Source of the DNA: an uncultured Eubacteriales bacterium
Lineage (GTDB): Bacteria; Bacillota; Clostridia; Oscillospirales; UBA644
Assembly: GCA_934454405.1 (NCBI GenBank)
Contig: CAKSFN010000016.1
Span: 1 to 52,470, forward strand
DNA length: 52,470 nucleotides
Reading direction: 5' to 3'
Shown: piece after piece, positions 8,014-16,909 of the stretch
How the letters are laid out: each line of letters opens with the position of its first letter
How positions within the stretch are numbered: position 1 is the stretch's first letter
The notes under the pieces: model-generated
What the model was told of the DNA's origin: nothing
Seen by the model: only the letters and a program-made list of their open reading frames with translations
The model's database searches: none
Translations under genes and position numbers: made by a program

Positions 8014-9462
8014 ATGAAACCTTATAATCAAACATTGCTTTGCGATTTTTATGAACTGACCATGGGCAACGGCTACCTGCTTTCCGGCAAAAAGGATATG
8101 CAGGCGTGCTTCGATCTTTATTTCAGAAAAGTTCCCGATAACGGCGGCTTTGCCATCGCGGCGGGTCTTTCCGAGATGATCGAGTTTTTGGAGCAGCTTC
8201 ATTTTGACGACGCGGACATAGAGTATCTTCGCTCGAAAAACCAGTTCAGCGAAGAGTTTTTGCAGTATCTGGCGAATTTCAGGTTTGAATGCGACGTTTA
8301 CGCCGTGGAAGAGGGAACCCCCATTTTTCCGAACGAGCCGCTTGTGACCGTTAAAGGTCCCGCCATACAGGCGCAGCTGCTTGAAACGATGCTGTTGCTG
8401 ACGATAAATCACCAGTCCCTTATTGCCACAAAGGCGAACAGGATAGTTCGCGCCGCGCAGGGCAGACCGATTTTTGAGTTCGGTTCAAGACGCGCGCAGG
8501 GCAGCAATGCGGCGATCCTCGGCGCGAGAGCGGCGTTCGTGGGCGGCTGCGCGGGAACGGCGTGCGCTTGCTGCGAGCAGCTTTACGGTATCCCCGCCGT
8601 CGGCACCATGGCGCATTCGTGGATTCAGATGTACGACACCGAGCTTGAAGCGTTTGAGGCTTACGCGAAATACTATCCCGACAACTGCATACTTCTCGTT
8701 GATACCTACAACGTCATAAAATCCGGTATCCCGAACGCGATCAAGGCTTACGAAAACGTTCTCAAGCCGCTCGGCAAAAGACTTAAAGGCATCAGAATAG
8801 ATTCGGGCGACATAACGTACCTGACAAAGAAGGTCAGAAAAATGCTCGACGACGCGGGACTTGAGGACTGCACGATATTCATTTCCAACTCCCTTGACGA
8901 GTATATCATCCGCGACATTCTGCTTCAGGGCGCTTGCATAGACTCCTTCGGTGTGGGCGAAAGGCTCATAACCTCGAAATCGGAGCCCGTTTTCGGCGGT
9001 GTTTATAAGCTTGTCGCGACCGAAAAGGACGGAAAATACATTCCGAAGATCAAGCTTTCGGAGAACGTTGAAAAAATAACCACTCCCGGCTACAAAAAGA
9101 TATACCGTCTGTTCTCCGACGAAACGGGAAATATGGTCGCCGACCTTATCGCCCTGCACGACGAGGAGTTCGATTTCACAAAGCCCATCACGCTTTTTGA
9201 CCCCGTTTACACGTGGAAGAAAAAGACGTTTGAGCATTACCGCGTCGAGGAGATCCTGAAACCGATATACAGGAAAGGCAAACTTGTTTACAAAACGCCG
9301 TCCGTTATCGAATCGAAAAAATACTGCGAGGAGCAGGTCGGAAAGCTTTGGGACGAAGTCAAGCGTTTCGAGAACCCTCAGACATATTATGTTGACCTTT
9401 CGCAAAAGCTTTGGGACGTTAAACACAGCCTGCTCAGCGAGGGAACGGGAGAGAAAAAGTGA
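8014..9462 (+). CDS. pncB: Nicotinate phosphoribosyltransferase
   Basis: 482 residues from the ATG at 8014; an in-frame GTG at 8005 is possible but sits inside the purine-rich ribosome binding region. It joins nicotinate to PRPP to give nicotinate mononucleotide for NAD salvage. Visible family motifs are the N-terminal LLCDFYELTMGNGY, the FEFGSRRAQG segment, the GTMAHSWIQ segment and IRIDSGDI, which binds the phosphoribosyl group. It is the first gene after the promoter at 7952-7980; its stop overlaps the next gene's GTG start by four bases. Confidence 0.93.
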   Translation: MKPYNQTLLCDFYELTMGNGYLLSGKKDMQACFDLYFRKVPDNGGFAIAAGLSEMIEFLEQLHFDDADIEYLRSKNQFSEEFLQYLANFRFECDVYAVEEGTPIFPNEPLVTVKGPAIQAQLLETMLLLTINHQSLIATKANRIVRAAQGRPIFEFGSRRAQGSNAAILGARAAFVGGCAGTACACCEQLYGIPAVGTMAHSWIQMYDTELEAFEAYAKYYPDNCILLVDTYNVIKSGIPNAIKAYENVLKPLGKRLKGIRIDSGDITYLTKKVRKMLDDAGLEDCTIFISNSLDEYIIRDILLQGACIDSFGVGERLITSKSEPVFGGVYKLVATEKDGKYIPKIKLSENVEKITTPGYKKIYRLFSDETGNMVADLIALHDEEFDFTKPITLFDPVYTWKKKTFEHYRVEEILKPIYRKGKLVYKTPSVIESKKYCEEQVGKLWDEVKRFENPQTYYVDLSQKLWDVKHSLLSEGTGEKK

Positions 9463-10556
9463 GTTACGGTTACTATATGCCCGTTCGCCTTGTTTCGGGC
9501 GAGGGGATAGTCGCAAGATATGAAGGGTATTCGAAGCTCGGTAAAAAGTGCCTTATAGTATCGGGTAAAAACCTGTATAAGCGCAGTTCCGTGTTTGCGG
9601 ATCTTCAAAAGGGGCTTTGCGCCTGCGGCGTTGATTACAAAACCTTTTTCGAGGTCGAGAACAACCCGTCTTACGAAACGGTTGTCCGCGCTGTTTCCGC
9701 CGTTCGCGCGTTCGGAGCGGATTTCATCGTCGGCGTCGGCGGCGGCAGCGCCATGGACGCCGCAAAGGCGACGGCTTTGCTCTGCGCCAATCCGCAGGTG
9801 ACGGAAGGGGAGCTTTTCAACGCTTCCGCCTTTGTCAACAAGCCGCTTCCCCTTATTCTGATAGGAACAACCGCGGGAACGGGCAGCGAGGTCACCTCCG
9901 CGTCTGTGCTGACCTTTACTTTTCCCGAAGGCATTGTCAAAAAAACCGTAAAATCCGCCGAAAGCTATGCTACCTGCGCCCTCTGCGATTCGACTTATAC
10001 GCAGACGCTTTCCGAAAGAACGACCGTTGCAACCGCGCTTGACGCGATTTGCCACGCGGTTGAAGCGTATTACGGCAAAAAAGTCGGCTCTTTCGGCAGA
10101 ATGTATGCCAGAAAGGCGATCTCCGTTATCGTTCCCGCGCTTAAAAGGTTTGTTGAAAACGGAAGCTCGAAAGAGACGCGTGAAGAACTTTACGTCGGCT
10201 CTTTATACGCAGGCTGCGCGATAAACGAAGGCGGAACCTCCTTTGCGCATTCTCTCGGATACCAGCTGACGAATTATCTCGGTTACGAGCACGGCTTTGC
10301 CTGCGCCGCGCTTCTGCCCGCGTTTCTTTCAAAAGCGTGCGACGCGGACGGGCTTGCGGCTTATGCCGATATGACGGCGCGCGAATTGAGCGATTTTGTC
10401 TGCGGACTGTTCAAAAAGTTCATTCCCGAAACAAAGATTTCCGATTCCGACGCCGAGAAGTTTTCAAATATCGGGCTTACGATGCCGAGCCTTAACAATC
10501 ACGTTTTTGCGCCTCTTGACAAGGCGGAATGCGAAAAAATATACAAGGGCATCTGA
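9459..10556 (+). CDS. Iron-containing alcohol dehydrogenase family protein
   Basis: 365 residues starting at a GTG within GTGA, translationally coupled to pncB. Motifs of the group III dehydrogenases are clear: GVGGGSAMDAAK (NAD(P) binding, about 92-103), GTTAGTGSEVT (about 140), and the metal ligands in DAICHAVEAY and, farther on, FAHSLGYQL and YEHGFACA. The substrate could be an alcohol/aldehyde or a polyol; sequence does not decide. Its place next to NAD salvage is suggestive only of shared expression. Confidence 0.85.
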   Translation: MSYGYYMPVRLVSGEGIVARYEGYSKLGKKCLIVSGKNLYKRSSVFADLQKGLCACGVDYKTFFEVENNPSYETVVRAVSAVRAFGADFIVGVGGGSAMDAAKATALLCANPQVTEGELFNASAFVNKPLPLILIGTTAGTGSEVTSASVLTFTFPEGIVKKTVKSAESYATCALCDSTYTQTLSERTTVATALDAICHAVEAYYGKKVGSFGRMYARKAISVIVPALKRFVENGSSKETREELYVGSLYAGCAINEGGTSFAHSLGYQLTNYLGYEHGFACAALLPAFLSKACDADGLAAYADMTARELSDFVCGLFKKFIPETKISDSDAEKFSNIGLTMPSLNNHVFAPLDKAECEKIYKGI

Positions 10557-10582
10557 AAATACGATAAATCAGGGTTTTTCTA

Positions 10583-12625
10583 ATGATTAAATGGTTGATT
10601 AAAAAACAGGACGAAGCGGCTGTCTCCGAAATCCGGAAGCAGTTCGGCTTTTGCGATGCCGTCGCCCGCGTGCTTTATAACCGCGGTCTGACCGACAAAG
10701 CCGCCATTGAGTCCTTTTTTGACATAGATATAGCAAATCTTCACGATCCGCTTCTGCTTGCCGATATGGAAAAGGCAACGGCGCGCATAAACGAGGCTGT
10801 TGCGAACGGCGAAAAGATAACCGTTTACGGCGATTACGATGTTGACGGCATAACGTCCGTGGTCGTGCTTTACAGGTATCTGGTCTCCGTTGGGGCAAAG
10901 GTCGATTATTATATCCCCGACAGAACGGAGGAGGGCTACGGGCTTAATACTGCGGCGCTCCGTTCCATATACGAGTCCGGCACGTCGCTTATCGTCACCG
11001 TGGACACCGGCACCACCGCCGTTGAAGAGATTGCGGAGGCGGAGGGGTACGGGCTGGACGTCATCGTGACCGACCACCACGAGTGCAAGCCGACGATCCC
11101 CGATTGCGTCGCCGTTGTGAACCCGAAACGCCCGGACAGCGTTTATCCTTATAAAGAGCTTGCCGGCGTGGGCGTTGTTTTCAAGCTTGTCTGCGCTCTT
11201 ATCGGCGACGGCGCGAAGGCGTTTTCGCTTTACGGCGACCTTGTCGCGATAGGCACGATAGCGGACATTATGCCGCTTGTCGATGAAAACCGCGTGCTCG
11301 TTTCTCTCGGTCTCGATCTGTTGAGAAAACGTCCGTCCTGCGGCATCAAGGCGCTTCTGGAGGCTTCGGGCGGCTATAAGCACGGGCAGATAACCGCTTC
11401 GACGGTGGCTTTTCAGGTTGCTCCGCGCATAAACGCGGCGGGAAGAATAGGCGATCCCAAGCAGTCGGTGGAGCTGCTTCTCTGCGAAGACCCCGAAAAC
11501 GCGGCGGTTCTTGCCGAGGGACTTTGCGAGGAGAACCGCGTTCGCAGAAAAATGGAAGCGGATATAATCGACGACGTGGAAAAAATGCTTGAAAACAGAG
11601 ATCCGAAGGACAGGATAATAGTCGTCGGCTCCGAAAGCTGGCACCACGGCGTTATCGGAATAGTTGCGTCCAAGATAGTTGAAAAATATCATCTCCCGTG
11701 CATTCTGGTATGCTTTGACGGGGACAGGGCAAAAGGTTCCGCAAGAAGCATAAAAGATGTCAGTATGTTCGAGCTGCTGACGCAGGCGTCGGCGCATCTC
11801 GAAAAATTCGGCGGACACGAAATGGCAGCGGGGCTGACGCTTGAAAGAAAGGATTTTGACGCGTTTGTGCGCGATATAACCGCAATCGCAAACGAGAAGA
11901 TTAACGACGATATGATGATACCCGTCGTTGAATCCGAATGCGTCATACCGTTTTCGGAGATCTCTCTCGACACCGTTCGCGAACTTCAGCGGCTGGAGCC
12001 GTTCGGCACGGGCAACCCCACGCCGAGCTTCGCCTTCGGCGGCGTCATTCTTGCGGACTTTCTTGCCGTCGGCGCGGGCGCACATCTTAAACTGACGCTT
12101 TCTTACGGCGGACAGGAGTTTTCCGCGATGCTTTTCGGCACGTCGCCGCAGGATCTCGACTTTGCGGTCGGGGATAAGGTCGATATCGTCTTTTCGATGT
12201 CGGAAAACTTTTTCAACAACAGATATTCTCTGAATCTGAGCATAAAACGTATGCGTCTTTGCGCAGAAACCGAGAAAAAAGAAGCGGAGGCGGAAGCCCG
12301 CTATATCGCTTTTTTGAACGGCGCGCCCGTACACGGCGTTTCTCTGACGAGAAAGGAGTTTACCGCCGTATACAGACATCTGCACAGAAACTATATAAAC
12401 GCGAAGCAGACCCGATATATGCCTCACGCGCTTGCGAGGGGCTTTGCGGGGCGCGGTTTTACGGGCTTTGATTTCTGCAAGCTTATGCTTTGTCTTAACA
12501 TACTTTCGGAGCTCGGAATAATCGAATACGTATATAACGGGAACGTAAACATTACGTTCAGGGATACGCAAAGCAAGAAAAATCTTGCCGACAGCGAAAC
12601 GTGGCAGGCCGTCGGGGGTGAGTGA
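10583..12625 (+). CDS. recJ: Single-stranded-DNA-specific exonuclease RecJ
   Basis: 680 residues. The DHH phosphoesterase core is clear: YGDYDVDGIT (about 75-84), VTVDTGTTA and the DHH motif in VTDHHECKP (about 163). A later APRINAAGRIG marks the RecJ family, and GGHEMAAGLT with the following beta-rich part is the DHHA1 and OB-fold region. RecJ degrades single-stranded DNA 5' to 3' in recombination and mismatch repair. The C-terminal about 110 residues after the OB fold are the extension common in Firmicutes. It starts 26 bases after the dehydrogenase; the stop overlaps the RelA/SpoT start region. Confidence 0.95.
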   Translation: MIKWLIKKQDEAAVSEIRKQFGFCDAVARVLYNRGLTDKAAIESFFDIDIANLHDPLLLADMEKATARINEAVANGEKITVYGDYDVDGITSVVVLYRYLVSVGAKVDYYIPDRTEEGYGLNTAALRSIYESGTSLIVTVDTGTTAVEEIAEAEGYGLDVIVTDHHECKPTIPDCVAVVNPKRPDSVYPYKELAGVGVVFKLVCALIGDGAKAFSLYGDLVAIGTIADIMPLVDENRVLVSLGLDLLRKRPSCGIKALLEASGGYKHGQITASTVAFQVAPRINAAGRIGDPKQSVELLLCEDPENAAVLAEGLCEENRVRRKMEADIIDDVEKMLENRDPKDRIIVVGSESWHHGVIGIVASKIVEKYHLPCILVCFDGDRAKGSARSIKDVSMFELLTQASAHLEKFGGHEMAAGLTLERKDFDAFVRDITAIANEKINDDMMIPVVESECVIPFSEISLDTVRELQRLEPFGTGNPTPSFAFGGVILADFLAVGAGAHLKLTLSYGGQEFSAMLFGTSPQDLDFAVGDKVDIVFSMSENFFNNRYSLNLSIKRMRLCAETEKKEAEAEARYIAFLNGAPVHGVSLTRKEFTAVYRHLHRNYINAKQTRYMPHALARGFAGRGFTGFDFCKLMLCLNILSELGIIEYVYNGNVNITFRDTQSKKNLADSETWQAVGGE

Positions 12626-12627
12626 GA

Positions 12628-14772
12628 GTGAACGATTTCGGAATAGGTCTTATAGACCTTCTTGAAAAAAACGGAAATTACGACATGGAGCGGATAGGGA
12701 AGGCGCTCGATTTTGCGACCGCCGCCCACGAGGGACAGTTCCGCAAAAGCGGAGAGCCCTATATCACGCACCCGATTCATGTCGCTAAGATTCTTGCGTC
12801 CTACGAAAGCGATTCCGACGCAATAATCGCCGCTTTGCTTCACGACACCGTCGAGGACACTCCCGTAACCATTGAAGAGATAAAAAAAGAGTTCGGCGAA
12901 AACGTCATGCAGCTGGTGGACGGCGTTACGAAGCTGAACAAGCTGTCTTTCAACTCCCGTGAGGAGCAGCAGATAGAAAATATCAGAAAAATGCTGCTTG
13001 CGATGGCGAAGGACATCCGCGTTATTCTTATAAAACTTGCGGACAGGCTTCACAACATCAGAACCATGGACGCGCAGTCCGAGGAAAAACGCCGCGAAAA
13101 GGCGCTTGAAACGATAGAGGTTTACGCGCCGCTCGCGCACCGTCTCGGTATCCAGAGCCTTAAAACGGAGCTTGAGGACACCTCTCTTAAATATCTCGAC
13201 CCCGTCGGGTATAACGAGATTGTGGCGGATCTGAAAGCGTTCAACGCCAACAGCGATGTTTTGAACGAGATCCGCGGCATAATCACCGACAAGCTTGCGG
13301 AAGCGGGCATAAAAGCACGCGTCACGGGGCGTATAAAGCACATTTACAGCATTTATCGCAAAATGTTCAATCAGAACAAGCAGTTCAACGAGATATACGA
13401 CCTTTACGCTTTCAGAATAATCGTTGAAAAGGTCAACGACTGCTATAACGCGCTCGGCTATATGCACGATATTTTCCGCGCCATTCCCGGCAGACTTAAA
13501 GACTATATCGCAACGCCCAAGCCGAATATGTATCAGTCCCTGCACACGACGGTTTCCTACAAGGGACACATTTTCGAAATACAGATAAGAACGGAGGAAA
13601 TGCACCGCATAGCGGAAATGGGTATCGCGGCGCACTGGAAATACAAGTCCGGCGAAAGCGCCTCCGCCGAAATGGATTCGAAGCTTGCATGGGTGCGCAA
13701 ACTTCTCGAGGTTCAGGACAACGTCAACGAGCACGACGACTTTGTTCAGACGTTCAAGATAGATCTTTTTGCCGATCAGGTTTTCGTTTCGACGCCGAAG
13801 GGCGATATAATAACTCTTCCCGCCGATTCGAACCCGATAGATTTCGCTTACGCCATTCACAGCGCCATAGGCAACAAGATGATCGGCGCAAAGGTCAACG
13901 GCAGAATGGTTGAACTTACAACGCATCTGCGCAACGGCGACGTCTGCGAAATACTGACTTCCTCCAACAGTACCGGTCCCTCCCGCGACTGGCTCAAACT
14001 CGTTCGCACCAACGAGGCGAAGAGCAAGATCCGTCAATGGTTCAAAAAGGAGAAGAAGGAAGAAAACATCGTCAACGGCCGCGAAGACCTCGAAAGAGAA
14101 CTGCGCCGCATAAACGTGACCTTCAACGTGTTCACACGCGAAGAGGTTTACGCAAACGTGATGAAGCACTATCAGGTCGAAACGCTCGACGAGTTTTACG
14201 CGATGATAGGCTACGGCGGCATTTCCATTTCAAAAATACTTCCGCGGATCAAGGACGATTACACACGGCTTATAAAACAGCGCGAAACAACTCCCGGCGC
14301 GCCGACTCTTCAAAGACCGAAAAAAGCGGTCAACGGCGTTGTTGTCGAGGGTATAGACAACTGCCTTGTGCGTCTGGCGAGATGCTGCGTGCCTCTGCCC
14401 GGCGACGATATAATCGGATTTGTTACGAGAGGCTACGGCGTCGCCGTGCATAAGTGCGACTGTGCCAATATCAAAAACGCCGACCCCGAACGCCTTGTCA
14501 GCGTTCACTGGGAGGGCTATGACAACGGCTATTTCGCAACAAGTCTTGTTATCTCCGCTTTCAGCCGCATCGACCTTATGGCGGATATAACCTCCGCGCT
14601 TGCGGCGATGCGTATCGCGCTTCACTCAATGTCGAGCAAGGAGATGAGCGACGGCTGTATCGAGGTCTATATCACGATAGACGTTCACGGGCTCGACCAT
14701 TTGCGCTCCGTCTGCGCCCGCCTTGAAAAGATAAGAAGCGTGTTCAAAATAGAAAGGGGAACGCTCAGCTGA
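12628..14772 (+). CDS. relA: Bifunctional (p)ppGpp synthetase/hydrolase (RelA/SpoT, Rsh)
   Basis: 714 residues from GTG at 12628, spaced about 6 bases from GGGGGTGAG; a GTG at 12622 is also in frame. Domains in order: HD hydrolase (ALLHDTVEDTP, with the HD pair intact), synthetase (YDLYAFRIIVEKVNDCY, and LHTTV), TGS (VFVSTPKGDIITLP), a helical/zinc-finger part with LARCCVPLPGDDIIGFVTRG, and a C-terminal ACT domain. Both catalytic halves keep their motifs, so it should make and destroy (p)ppGpp in the stringent response. It is coupled to recJ upstream and dtd downstream (TGATG overlap). Confidence 0.95.
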   Translation: MNDFGIGLIDLLEKNGNYDMERIGKALDFATAAHEGQFRKSGEPYITHPIHVAKILASYESDSDAIIAALLHDTVEDTPVTIEEIKKEFGENVMQLVDGVTKLNKLSFNSREEQQIENIRKMLLAMAKDIRVILIKLADRLHNIRTMDAQSEEKRREKALETIEVYAPLAHRLGIQSLKTELEDTSLKYLDPVGYNEIVADLKAFNANSDVLNEIRGIITDKLAEAGIKARVTGRIKHIYSIYRKMFNQNKQFNEIYDLYAFRIIVEKVNDCYNALGYMHDIFRAIPGRLKDYIATPKPNMYQSLHTTVSYKGHIFEIQIRTEEMHRIAEMGIAAHWKYKSGESASAEMDSKLAWVRKLLEVQDNVNEHDDFVQTFKIDLFADQVFVSTPKGDIITLPADSNPIDFAYAIHSAIGNKMIGAKVNGRMVELTTHLRNGDVCEILTSSNSTGPSRDWLKLVRTNEAKSKIRQWFKKEKKEENIVNGREDLERELRRINVTFNVFTREEVYANVMKHYQVETLDEFYAMIGYGGISISKILPRIKDDYTRLIKQRETTPGAPTLQRPKKAVNGVVVEGIDNCLVRLARCCVPLPGDDIIGFVTRGYGVAVHKCDCANIKNADPERLVSVHWEGYDNGYFATSLVISAFSRIDLMADITSALAAMRIALHSMSSKEMSDGCIEVYITIDVHGLDHLRSVCARLEKIRSVFKIERGTLS

Positions 14773-15224
14773 TGACCGCCGTTATTCAAAGGGTTTCGAA
14801 ATGCGCGCTCTCCGCCGACGGCAAGCCGTATTCAAAGATAGAAAAAGGACTTCTCATCCTGCTCGGCGTCCGCGACGGTGATACGGAAAAAGATGTCGAG
14901 GTTCTCTCGTCAAAAATCGACGGTTTAAGACTTTTTACCGACGAAAACGGCAAGATGAACCTTTCCGTCAACGATATAGGCGGCGAGATTATGGTTGTTT
15001 CGAACTTCACGCTCTGCGCCGACGTGCGAAAGGGCAAACGCCCGTCCTTCACACCCGCCGCCGCCCCGAACGAGGCGGATCGTCTGTATACGCTGTTCGT
15101 TGAGGCTTTAAGCCGTTCAACGCCCGTTCAAACAGGCGTTTTCGGCGCGGATATGCAGATAGATTTTGTCAACGACGGTCCTGTTACGCTGGTTGTAAAT
15201 TCGGAGGATATCATCAAAAAATGA
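14772..15224 (+). CDS. dtd: D-aminoacyl-tRNA deacylase
   Basis: 150 residues, standard length. It removes D-amino acids (and glycine) mischarged on tRNA. The second motif NDGPVT is intact near the C-terminus; the first, normally SQFTL, reads SNFTL here, a conservative change in a residue close to the active site. RPSF and GVFGADMQI are also typical. The relA-dtd order is common in Firmicutes and the two overlap here by one base. The stop overlaps the next start (ATGA). Confidence 0.93.
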   Translation: MTAVIQRVSKCALSADGKPYSKIEKGLLILLGVRDGDTEKDVEVLSSKIDGLRLFTDENGKMNLSVNDIGGEIMVVSNFTLCADVRKGKRPSFTPAAAPNEADRLYTLFVEALSRSTPVQTGVFGADMQIDFVNDGPVTLVVNSEDIIKK

Positions 15225-15856
15225 AAGTAAAAAGAATCGCGGTCGGTGAGTATGCGACCAACTGCTACGTCGTTTTTTCCGCCGACGAAAAAACCGTTAT
15301 GCTCATAGACCCGTCGTTCGACATTCCCCGTATAGAGCATTTTATCGCGGATAAAAAAGTGACGGACATCGTGCTTACGCACGCGCATATAGACCATATT
15401 TACGAGGCTCCCGTTTTGCGTGAAAAGTACGGCGCAAGGGTGTATATCGGCAAAAACGACGCGCCGCTGCTTGAAAACAGAACGCTTTACGCTCCGCATA
15501 ACTGTATGCCTTATTGCGAGGACAGGAGATACCCCGTTGATGTTTTTCTCGGCGACGGCGACATTCTTCTGTTTTCGGATTATAAATTCAGGGTTCTTGA
15601 GCTTCCCGGACATACCCCGGGCGGAATCGCTCTTTACGGCGAGGACGCTCTTTTCTGCGGCGACGTTTTGTTTTATCGCAGTTGCGGCAGAACCGATTTT
15701 GAACTCGGAAGTGCCGATGATATGGAAAAGTCTTTGCAAAGACTTGCGGCGCTTGACCCCGATACCCGCGTTTATCCCGGTCACGGCTTCACAACGACGA
15801 TAGGCTCCGAAATCGAAAACAATCCGTTTATGAAACAAAGAGGAATTGAAAAATGA
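15221..15856 (+). CDS. MBL-fold metallo-hydrolase (glyoxalase II-like)
   Basis: 211 residues. The zinc motif HAHIDH is within LTHAHIDHI (about 47-55), followed by LPGHTPGG, CGDVLF and YPGHG, which supply the other metal ligands. This small family, usually found after dtd and before hemZ in Firmicutes, is annotated as hydroxyacylglutathione hydrolase-like; the true thioester substrate is unknown. It overlaps both neighbours by four bases. Confidence 0.9.
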   Translation: MKVKRIAVGEYATNCYVVFSADEKTVMLIDPSFDIPRIEHFIADKKVTDIVLTHAHIDHIYEAPVLREKYGARVYIGKNDAPLLENRTLYAPHNCMPYCEDRRYPVDVFLGDGDILLFSDYKFRVLELPGHTPGGIALYGEDALFCGDVLFYRSCGRTDFELGSADDMEKSLQRLAALDPDTRVYPGHGFTTTIGSEIENNPFMKQRGIEK

Positions 15857-16908
15857 TAAGCGTAAAAGATATTACATCGAAAAAAGAAGAGCGAGACGGA
15901 ATAGTTTATATTGACGTCCTCGACTGCGACGCTTTCCGCCTGACGGGGCTTCCATGGAAGAACACAAACGGCAACTATCACCGTCTTGACGACAGAATGA
16001 ACGACAAACTTTCGCCCGGTCTGAAAGTACGTTCAAACAACACATCGGGCGCGCAGGTCTCTTTCAAAACGGATTCTTCCGTATTTTCCGTTCATATCGT
16101 CCGCAACACTCCCGAATTTATGGAGCACATGTGCGACGACGCAACGGGCGGAACGGATATATACATCGGTTCGGGAAAAGAAAAGAAGTTCTGGCACGTC
16201 TGCTATTGCTTTAACCGTGAGAGCGAAAGCCTTTCGACATTTAATACAGACGGCAAAATGAACGAATATACCGTTAATCTGCCTCTTTACAGCGGTATCG
16301 ACAAACTCGAAATAGGGCTTTCTCCCGACGCGCGTATCGAGGCTCCGTCGGAATATGCGGTCAGCCGTCCCGTGCTTGTTTACGGCTCTTCGATAACGCA
16401 GGGCGGCTGCTGCACGCGTCCGGGACTGCTTTATACAAACATTATCGGCAGAATGCTGAATGTTGAGACGATATGTATGGGCTTTTCGTCGAACGCAAGA
16501 GGTGAAAGATATATGGCTCAGGCGTTTGCAAAACTTGACCTTGCCGCCTTTGTCATGGATTACGATTGGAATGCTCCGAACGCAGCATGGCTTAAAAAAA
16601 CACATGAAAAATTCTTTAAGGTGTTGCGAAAAGCAAGACCCGAAATGCCGATAATAATTGTTTCAAAATGCGATTATGACAGTGACCCCGTTTCGGGCGA
16701 GGAACGCAGACTTGTTATAAAGAAAACTTACGACAACGCGATTGCCGCAGGTGACGAACACGTTTATTTTGTTGACGGAAAAGAAATATTCGGGCACGAC
16801 TTTTTCCGCGACGAATGCACCGTTGACGGAAATCACCCGTCGGATATCGGACACATGAGGCTTGCCGAAGCGATAGGAAACGCCGTGAAACAGGCGTTGG
16901 GGCTTTGA
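15853..16908 (+). CDS. SGNH/GDSL-type hydrolase
   Basis: 351 residues with no signal peptide. The N-terminal 150 residues form a beta-rich accessory domain. The hydrolase domain opens with VYGSSITQGG (block I; the nucleophile is a serine in GSSIT) and closes with DGNHPSDIGHMRL, giving the Asp and His of the triad. Such enzymes remove acetyl or acyl groups from carbohydrates or lipids. It is an uncommon insertion between the MBL gene and hemZ, overlapping the former by four bases and one base before the latter. Confidence 0.85.
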   Translation: MISVKDITSKKEERDGIVYIDVLDCDAFRLTGLPWKNTNGNYHRLDDRMNDKLSPGLKVRSNNTSGAQVSFKTDSSVFSVHIVRNTPEFMEHMCDDATGGTDIYIGSGKEKKFWHVCYCFNRESESLSTFNTDGKMNEYTVNLPLYSGIDKLEIGLSPDARIEAPSEYAVSRPVLVYGSSITQGGCCTRPGLLYTNIIGRMLNVETICMGFSSNARGERYMAQAFAKLDLAAFVMDYDWNAPNAAWLKKTHEKFFKVLRKARPEMPIIIVSKCDYDSDPVSGEERRLVIKKTYDNAIAAGDEHVYFVDGKEIFGHDFFRDECTVDGNHPSDIGHMRLAEAIGNAVKQALGL

Positions 16909-16909
16909 T

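Noticed and set aside
10580..12571. 663-codon minus-strand frame opposite recJ
   Set aside because: Codon-bias shadow; recJ carries all family motifs. Similar long shadows at 12424-14169, 16715-18166, 18568-20253 and 46239-48008 were left out.
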